A DNA stretch of 64,000 nucleotides from Flavihumibacter fluminis (GTDB taxonomy: Bacteria > Bacteroidota > Bacteroidia > Chitinophagales > Chitinophagaceae). The position numbers were made by a program, and so were the translations under genes. The stretch lies in contig NZ_JAKEVY010000003.1 of NCBI RefSeq assembly GCF_021491375.1, forward strand, positions 372,001 through 436,000. Reading direction: 5' to 3'. The notes beneath the pieces were generated by a model. It saw only the letters and a list, made by a program, of their open reading frames with translations. It was not told the DNA's origin and did no database searches. Below are positions 59,943 through 64,000 of the stretch, one piece after another. Within the stretch, counting starts at the first letter, position 1; each line of letters starts with the position of its first letter.

Positions 59943-61037
59943 ATGAAAAAGGCTGGATTATTGGTATACCTGTTATTGTTATACATTGTTAACGTACAGG
60001 CTCAATCCAAGATTGAAAATGTTATCCTTATTACTACTGATGGTCTGCGGTGGCAGGAAGTCTTCCAGGGAATGGATCCTGTGCTGGCCAATGACCGCGC
60101 CTTTAACCAGGGCGACAGCGCTGATATTTACAAGGCGTTTTGGGCTGCGGATGCGGTTGAAAGAAGGAGTAAACTGATGCCTTTTTTCTGGTCTACCATA
60201 TCAACAAGCGGACAGCTTTATGGAAACCGTGCTTATGGCAATAAGGTGAACAATGCGAATCCGCACTGGTTCTCCTATCCTGGTTACAGTGAGATACTTA
60301 CCGGTTATGGTGATGAGAAGATCAATTCAAATGATTTTCCTCCGAATCCGCATATAACCGTTTTGGAATTTCTGCACAAGCAGCCGGCTTATAAAAATAA
60401 AATTGCAGTATTTGGGGCTTGGGATGCCTTTGATCGCATTGTAAATGAACAGCGGTCAGGTATTCCTGTTATCAGTGCGTTTGATCCGGTTGGTGGAAGC
60501 AAGCCAACACCAACTGAACAACTGATCAATCAAATGCAAAAAGATGTGTTTAAGCCCTGGGATCTGCATGAATGCCTGGATGTATTTACGCATTTTGCAG
60601 CGATGGAAAATCTGAAAGTACGTAAACCCAAAGTGATGCAAATCTCCTATGGTGAAACAGATGAGTGGGCCCATGCTGGTATGTATAAGAACTACCTTAA
60701 TGCCGCCCATATGGTTGATAAATGGATTGGGGATATCTGGAACTATGTGCAATCAGATCCGCACTATAAAAATAAAACAGCCATCATCATTACAACGGAT
60801 CATGGAAGGGGTGATAAGGTTAAGGAGGAGTGGAAACATCATGGAAGCAAAATCGTAGGTGCAGATGAAATCTGGATAGCTGTATTGGCACCTGGTATTC
60901 CAGCAAAAGGAGAAGTAAAACAGCCGGTTCAATTATACCAGCAACAGGTTGCGCAGACAGTGGCGAAGTTTTTGGGTCAGACATATACTGCAACCCATCC
61001 TATTGCCCCAGCAGTGAAAGAAATATGGGAAAAGTAA
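59943..61037 (+). CDS. Exported alkaline-phosphatase-superfamily hydrolase
   Basis: 364 residues. A signal peptide (1-20, ending VNVQAQ) is followed by an alkaline phosphatase superfamily core: metal-binding ILITTDGLRWQEVFQG, a nucleophile region YPGYSEILTGYGD (Ser/Thr), QISYGETDEWAHAG (Asp, His), and IIITTDHGRGDK (Asp-His). This is the arrangement of nucleotide pyrophosphatase/phosphodiesterase and phosphonate-type members. The precise substrate is unknown. A TACATTTG at 59913 could be a -7 element, but its -33 partner is 25 bases away. Confidence 0.87.
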   Translation: MKKAGLLVYLLLLYIVNVQAQSKIENVILITTDGLRWQEVFQGMDPVLANDRAFNQGDSADIYKAFWAADAVERRSKLMPFFWSTISTSGQLYGNRAYGNKVNNANPHWFSYPGYSEILTGYGDEKINSNDFPPNPHITVLEFLHKQPAYKNKIAVFGAWDAFDRIVNEQRSGIPVISAFDPVGGSKPTPTEQLINQMQKDVFKPWDLHECLDVFTHFAAMENLKVRKPKVMQISYGETDEWAHAGMYKNYLNAAHMVDKWIGDIWNYVQSDPHYKNKTAIIITTDHGRGDKVKEEWKHHGSKIVGADEIWIAVLAPGIPAKGEVKQPVQLYQQQVAQTVAKFLGQTYTATHPIAPAVKEIWEK

Positions 61038-61129
61038 TCAACGTTTTAAGCTATTTACCGACTGAATTTCGATATTAAGCAGGGCTGAATTGCCGTTCCT
61101 GGAATGAATGGTGGATCGTCCGTTTATGA

Positions 61130-61327
61130 CTACCAGCGTCCTGGAATCCGGAGTAAGAACTGATCGTCCTGCACCTCGGCCTGAAGGATGTTTGAATCCT
61201 GTAGATTAAAATCCTTGATTATGGTGCGCAGAACCAGATCAGGGTAGTGCGAAACAGCTTCCTTGAGTGTACCGAGCCTGCAATTTTTGAGTGCTGTGAG
61301 AATGCTATGTTTTTTAGAAACTGTCAT
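61130..61327 (-). CDS. Small hypothetical protein downstream of the OmpA gene
   Basis: 65 residues, five bases after the OmpA-like gene on the same strand. It has helical and beta-hairpin character (LTALKNCRLGTLKEAVSHYPD, then a strand pair QAEVQDDQFLLRIPGRW), no signal peptide and no recognised domain. Its spacing suggests a real co-transcribed gene, but I cannot exclude a chance ORF. Confidence 0.45.
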   Translation of the reverse strand: MTVSKKHSILTALKNCRLGTLKEAVSHYPDLVLRTIIKDFNLQDSNILQAEVQDDQFLLRIPGRW

Positions 61328-61332
61328 ACTGT

Positions 61333-62025
61333 TTATTTTGAGGCTTCTTTTTTGGCATCCTCTACCATTTTTTCATTGGCATAAATGGCAAACTCAACCC
61401 TTCTGTTTTTAGCCCTGTTTTCTTCGGTACTGTTATTAAATTTTGGCTGGTCTTCGCCATACCAGGAAGTACGGATCCGACTGCTTTTAATATCCTTTTG
61501 TTCAAGATAAGAAGCTACTGATTGCGCCCTTTGCCTGGAGAGCCGCTCGTTATAAGAATGGCTTCCCTTATTATCTGTATGACCCTCTATCAGAATATAG
61601 GTATTGGGGTATTTTTTCAGGATATCAGACAGGTCTGCAATTCTTTCAGCGGCCACGCCAGTGAGGTTGGACTGATCGAATCCGAAGAGCACTCCTGAGT
61701 CGAAGGTTACATTTATACCTTCACCTACCCGTTTAACTTCTGCACCGGGAATTTTTTCAATTTCTTCTGCCTGTTTATCCATTTTCCGACCAATAACACC
61801 GCCGGTAACACCGCCAACTGCAGCCCCTATAATGGCGCCTACAGCAGTATTACCTGCAGCTTTTCCAACACCTGCACCCAGTACGGCACCACCGGCTGCT
61901 CCGATGGCTACCCCTTTCTGCGTTTTATTCATGGATTTACAACCTATGGTTGTTGTACTCACGATGCTGAAAGCAGCTGCAACCCATGCAGCCTGCCTTA
62001 TTTTATTTCCTATGCTGTTGTTCAT
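61333..62025 (-). CDS. OmpA-family lipoprotein with glycine zipper
   Basis: 230 residues. The signal ends near IGCKS, a lipobox-like Cys at about 29. A glycine zipper follows (about 37-82, GAAGGAVLGAGVGKAAGNTA, then GAIIGAAVGGVTGG). The C-terminal OmpA domain (about 110-215) has the peptidoglycan-binding ILIEGHTDNKGSHSYNERLSRQRAQSV and NRRVEFAI. This layout matches YiaD-like outer-membrane lipoproteins that tie the outer membrane to peptidoglycan. It follows the beta-barrel gene by 31 bases. Confidence 0.92.
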   Translation of the reverse strand: MNNSIGNKIRQAAWVAAAFSIVSTTTIGCKSMNKTQKGVAIGAAGGAVLGAGVGKAAGNTAVGAIIGAAVGGVTGGVIGRKMDKQAEEIEKIPGAEVKRVGEGINVTFDSGVLFGFDQSNLTGVAAERIADLSDILKKYPNTYILIEGHTDNKGSHSYNERLSRQRAQSVASYLEQKDIKSSRIRTSWYGEDQPKFNNSTEENRAKNRRVEFAIYANEKMVEDAKKEASK

Positions 62026-62056
62026 ATGGTGTAGTATAACGTTAATGAATATGCGA

Positions 62057-62692
62057 TTACTGAACTTTTCCGATGCCGAAGCTTACGCCAACATTGATTC
62101 CGATATTTCTGTTTTTCTGATCAATGGAAGCTGCTTCCATTATGTCAGTTAAACCATGATAGTAATTCAGATCTACGTTTAGCCAGGTACGTTCAACCAA
62201 TCGGTAATTAAAGCCTGCACTGGCAGCCACTCCCAGATCAACTGATTTTGCAAAATCGGAGGCTTTGGTTTCAACAGTTGTTTTAGTATCGCCTGCAATG
62301 GTAGTTGCTTCGTTTTTACCTCCAATTAGAAAACCAACTGAAGGGCCCACTGTTAATTTTGGTCTGAATGCGTTTCCTCGTTCACCAAAAAAGTACATGA
62401 GTTTTAGCGGAACACGTACATAGTCGAGTCGTGTTGTACTGGTAAGGTTGGATGTGGAAGTTTTTCCCCCTTCAATTGACCATTTAAGATCTGCGCCAAA
62501 TCCCCAATTTGTTTCTGTACTGTATGTTAAACTAAGGCCCAGGTTACCAGCAGGCTGATAGCGGCTATTCGTTGAATTGGAGAGCCAGGTATGGCCAAAT
62601 CCGGCAGTTCCGCCGAGGGATAAATTGTCTTGTGCTATTACGCTGCCACTGATGGTAAGCGCAGCAAGGGTAATGCGGATGCTTTTTTTCAT
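62057..62692 (-). CDS. Outer-membrane beta-barrel protein, PorT-like
   Basis: 211 residues with a signal peptide (1-20, ending GSVIAQ) and about eight strands, with motifs DNLSLGGTAGFGHTWLS, TNWGFGADLKWSIEGGK and LDYVRVPLKLMYFFGE (the PorT-family segment), closing with INVGVSFGIGKVQ. It precedes the OmpA lipoprotein gene, which suggests a small envelope operon. PorT itself belongs to T9SS, but this shorter barrel is not firmly that protein. No clear promoter precedes it; repeat locus 11 lies upstream. Confidence 0.82.
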   Translation of the reverse strand: MKKSIRITLAALTISGSVIAQDNLSLGGTAGFGHTWLSNSTNSRYQPAGNLGLSLTYSTETNWGFGADLKWSIEGGKTSTSNLTSTTRLDYVRVPLKLMYFFGERGNAFRPKLTVGPSVGFLIGGKNEATTIAGDTKTTVETKASDFAKSVDLGVAASAGFNYRLVERTWLNVDLNYYHGLTDIMEAASIDQKNRNIGINVGVSFGIGKVQ

Positions 62693-62734
62693 GTTCTGAA
62701 GTTTTTCAGGGCATGAAAAAAATTATGCCAGGGA

Positions 62735-62781
62735 GGAAGTGAGAAGTGAGACGTGAGAGGTGAGACGTCAGAAGTGAGAAA
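62735..62781. repeat. Dispersed heptamer repeat, locus 11
   Basis: GTGAGAA-GTGAGAC-GTGAGAG-GTGAGAC-GTCAGAA-GTGAGAA on the plus strand: six consecutive heptamers with fixed G, GA and A positions. It lies between the beta-barrel gene start and a minus-strand terminator. Confidence 0.9.
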
Positions 62782-62783
62782 TG

Positions 62784-62812
62784 AAAAAAGCCCCTCAGTG
62801 AACGGAGGGGCT
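62784..62812 (-). terminator. Terminator-like hairpin, minus strand
   Basis: AGCCCCTC ... GAGGGGCT eight-base stem with a seven- or eight-base loop; on the minus strand it is followed by a T run. It stops transcription coming from the tRNA-like RNA side or from a short transcript in 62813-62892. Confidence 0.75.
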
Positions 62813-62892
62813 ACCTAACAGCTGTAAACACACACATGAGAAAAAACAGTGTGTACCAATGGCATGCAATCGAAACCGATGCGGCGGTACAA
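62813..62892. other. 80-base segment between two terminators
   Basis: It contains an inverted ACACAC ... GTGTGT pair (about 62829-62856). No ORF or promoter is evident. It could be a small transcript on the minus strand or a leftover spacer. Confidence 0.35.
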
Positions 62893-62921
62893 AAAAATCC
62901 CGCGTTTAGGCCGGGATTTTT
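62893..62921 (-). terminator. Bidirectional-looking terminator after the tRNA-like RNAs
   Basis: AAAAATCCCG-CGTTTAGGC-CGGGATTTTT is a perfect ten-base inverted repeat. Read on the minus strand it begins a few bases after the 3' end of the second tRNA-like RNA and ends in a T run. Confidence 0.85.
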
Positions 62922-62926
62922 AAATG

Positions 62927-63119
62927 CTGTAGGGGGAGGAGTCGAACCTCCACGGGGCAGTTAGCCGTAGTACAATGCTTAGTGGTCAACCCTGGTCGGC
63001 TTTATTACAGTCCAGTTTGCACTGAACAGCAATACCAGTCGGCTCTATGCTACGTTTATCCTGTAATCCCCACCCTCGAGACGAGAGGGCATGTCTGCCA
63101 AAAATTTCATCACCCCACA
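62927..63119 (-). ncRNA. tRNA-like structured RNA with giant variable arm, copy 1
   Basis: 193 bases, minus strand. Acceptor TGTGGGG (63119-63113) pairs with CCCTACA (62934-62928), discriminator G at 62927. D stem ATG/CAT with loop AAATTTTTGGCAGA; anticodon stem CCCTC/GAGGG (63089-63085, 63077-63073) with loop TCGTCTC; T arm GGAGG-TTCGACT-CCTCC, perfect. Loop position 33 is C, not the near-universal U. Between the variable stem halves GGGG (63071) and CCCC (62957) lie 110 bases containing CAG/CTG, CGTAG/CTACG, CTGGT/ACCAG and a hairpin TTCAGT-GCAA-ACTGGA with a GNRA loop. No CCA is encoded (CAT follows). It differs from copy 2 at paired sites by compensatory changes. No known tRNA identity fits. 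Confidence 0.75.
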
Positions 63120-63146
63120 GTGTAAAGAGCAACTATTAAAAGTTGG

Positions 63147-63263
63147 CTGTAGGAGGAGGAGTCGAACCTCCACGGGGCAGTTAGCAAGTTTTCACTTCTT
63201 TGTCCTGTAATCCCCACCCCCGAGACAAGGGGGCATGTCTGCCGAAAATTTCATCATCCCACA
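63147..63263 (-). ncRNA. tRNA-like structured RNA with large variable arm, copy 2
   Basis: 117 bases, minus strand. Acceptor TGTGGGA (63263-63257) pairs with TCCTACA (63154-63148), discriminator G at 63147 and an encoded CCA at 63146-63144. U8, A14, G18-G19, A21 and the T loop TTCGACT are all present. D stem ATG/CAT, anticodon stem CCCCC/GGGGG with loop TTGTCTC (GUC in the anticodon place, but U at 37). The variable arm is GGGG-ATTA-CAG ... CTG-CCCC, with 34 bases between the GGGG and CCCC and a hairpin AAGT-GAAA-ACTT (63197-63186). The D arm resembles tRNA-Leu; discriminator G fits Ser/Sec better. It lies first downstream of the promoter at 63289-63321. Confidence 0.78.
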
Positions 63264-63288
63264 GTATGTTCTAAGAACTTTGATAGTG

Positions 63289-63321
63289 CAAACATACAGC
63301 AAAAGGCCAATTCATTGCAAA
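63289..63321 (-). promoter_or_regulatory. Promoter of the tRNA-like RNA pair
   Basis: On the minus strand TTTG at 63321-63318, 21 bases, then TATGTTTG at 63296-63289: a full match to the Bacteroidota TTTG / TAnnTTTG promoter. Expected start is about 20 bases before copy 2. The opposite strand leads to the AsnC-type gene. Confidence 0.75.
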
Positions 63322-63405
63322 TATTTCAAACAAAATTTAAAATATATTGAAATCATTCAAATAATTGTATATTGCAATAGAATTTATCAAAAAATACTTT
63401 CTAAA

Positions 63406-63873
63406 ATGGCTGGAAAATTGAATTTAGACAAACTGGATTATCAGATTATCCAGGAGATGATGGAAAATGCCGAAACTTCCTATGCTGATTTGGGTAAAAA
63501 GTTATTCGTTTCCGGTGGAACCATACATGTCCGCATCAAAAAATTGCAGGAAATGGGCATTGTAAAAGGGAGCCGCCTGAATGTAGACCTGAAATTACTG
63601 GGGTACGATGTAATTGCCTTTATTGGTATTTACCTGGAAAAAAGTTCGCTGTATGACAATGTTGCGAAAGAGCTGAGCAAGATTCCAGAGATTGTACGGA
63701 TGAATTATACAACTGGTAACTATAGTATCCTCGCGGAGATCATTTGTAAGGATATCAACCATTTAAGAAATGTATTGCATGACCAGTTACAGAAAATAAA
63801 GGGAATTGAGCGAACCGAAACCTTTATTTCGCTGGATGAGAGTTTGAACAGGAATGTGGAAGTACGGATATGA
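63406..63873 (+). CDS. Lrp/AsnC-family transcriptional regulator
   Basis: 155 residues from the ATG at 63406; the longer frame to 63235 begins inside an RNA gene and is rejected. An N-terminal HTH (LDKLDYQIIQEMMENAETSYADLGKKLFVSGGTIHVRIKKLQEMGIV, given as pieces: LDYQIIQEMM, then SGGTIHVRIKKL) is followed by an Lrp ligand-binding domain (VIAFIGIYLEKSSLYDNVAKEL, YTTGNYSILAEIICKD, ETFISLDESLN). It responds to amino acids or related metabolites in this family. It is divergent from the tRNA-like RNA locus, with the RNA promoter in the shared spacer. The stop is followed directly by repeat locus 12. Confidence 0.93.
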   Translation: MAGKLNLDKLDYQIIQEMMENAETSYADLGKKLFVSGGTIHVRIKKLQEMGIVKGSRLNVDLKLLGYDVIAFIGIYLEKSSLYDNVAKELSKIPEIVRMNYTTGNYSILAEIICKDINHLRNVLHDQLQKIKGIERTETFISLDESLNRNVEVRI

Positions 63874-63875
63874 GC

Positions 63876-63970
63876 ATGGAAGAGGGAGGAAAGGAAGAGG
63901 GAGGAAGGGATTGTGGAAGTTCTTCTCACGTCTCACATCTGACGTCTCACATTCTACGTTTCACATTTCT
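63876..63970. repeat. Dispersed repeat, locus 12 (strand-switching)
   Basis: The left half is purine-rich (GGAAGAGGGAGGAAAGGAAG), the right half is reversed heptamers: TTCTCAC-GTCTCAC-ATCTGAC-GTCTCAC-ATTCTAC-GTTTCAC. The two halves lie in opposite strand sense. After 63970 I see only about 30 unremarkable bases to the end of the window. Confidence 0.85.
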
Positions 63971-64000
63971 TGTGGTTCTAGGGCAGAAGCCCTATCTTTA

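Noticed and set aside
63080-63226. Reading the two RNAs as tRNA-Asp because GUC is in the anticodon place
   Set aside because: The class II body, C at position 33 in copy 1, U at 37 and the giant variable arm are incompatible with tRNA-Asp.
62927-63263. tmRNA (ssrA)
   Set aside because: tmRNA lacks an anticodon arm and has a tag ORF with pseudoknots; these RNAs have a paired anticodon arm and no tag frame that I can see.
63235-63405. Longer N-terminus for the AsnC-type protein
   Set aside because: It would start inside tRNA-like copy 2 and lacks similarity to the family; the ATG at 63406 precedes the HTH correctly.
11967-63970. Insertion sequence or MITE explanation for the dispersed repeats
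   Set aside because: No constant length, no terminal inverted repeats common to the loci, and no target duplications; the copies share vocabulary rather than a fixed sequence.

Overview
The window is one stretch of a Bacteroidota chromosome, most like the Chitinophagaceae. The support is a type IX secretion sorting tail (15869-16495), an alternative complex III plus cytochrome c oxidase block, the futalosine menaquinone enzyme MqnC, TonB-dependent and carboxypeptidase-regulatory-domain proteins, many Bacteroidota-type DUF lipoproteins, and promoter candidates of the TTTG-N(19-22)-TAnnTTTG kind. No phage, insertion sequence, CRISPR array or rRNA is visible.

Layout. 1-11.4 kb: signalling genes (a truncated membrane wHTH regulator, a bacteriophytochrome kinase with its heme oxygenase, an HMA-AraC regulator, a LuxR response regulator with a 1153-residue propeller sensor kinase) and small membrane or envelope genes. 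11.4-23.2 kb: ParA, UvrB, MgsA, a ROK regulator, an operon of thioredoxin, ApbE, DUF4266 and DUF3570, a 750-base non-coding block, and mqnC. 23.2-41.9 kb: an aspartyl protease with PDZ, a paired M16 peptidase system, an FGE-like enzyme with the copper-site cysteine pair, envelope lipoproteins, a TonB receptor, a fused 2-oxoacid dehydrogenase E1, an ABC exporter, a renal-type dipeptidase, a serine hydrolase, and an ORF joining a membrane domain to PurN. 42-58.5 kb: the respiratory block actABCDEF-coxBA, terminator, ctaB-coxC-coxC-coxD, terminator, sco-DUF420. MqnC makes menaquinone precursor, ACIII oxidises menaquinol and the cox complex reduces oxygen; CtaB, SCO and DUF420 assemble it. 58.5-64 kb: MGMT-like, DUF5522, TrmB, a phosphodiesterase-type enzyme, OmpA and beta-barrel genes, a tandem tRNA-like RNA locus and an AsnC/Lrp regulator.

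Two things are not explained by ordinary annotation. (1) Two tandem minus-strand RNAs (63147-63263 and 62927-63119) fold as complete cloverleafs with compensatory changes, perfect T arms, Leu-like D arms and very large variable arms (34 and 110 nt beyond the first stem) capped by GNRA loops. They have their own promoter and terminator. Their anticodon position reads GUC in an abnormal loop, so they are not ordinary tRNAs. (2) A dispersed purine/pyrimidine-strand repeat family, built of heptamers such as GAGACGT plus GGAGGAATGGAAG-type units, occupies at least twelve spacers, often as strand-switching palindromes. One copy reads through in frame between a membrane domain and PurN. The loop heptamers of the two RNAs are complementary to units of this repeat family (GAGACGA and GAGACAA), a link that is suggestive but unproven.
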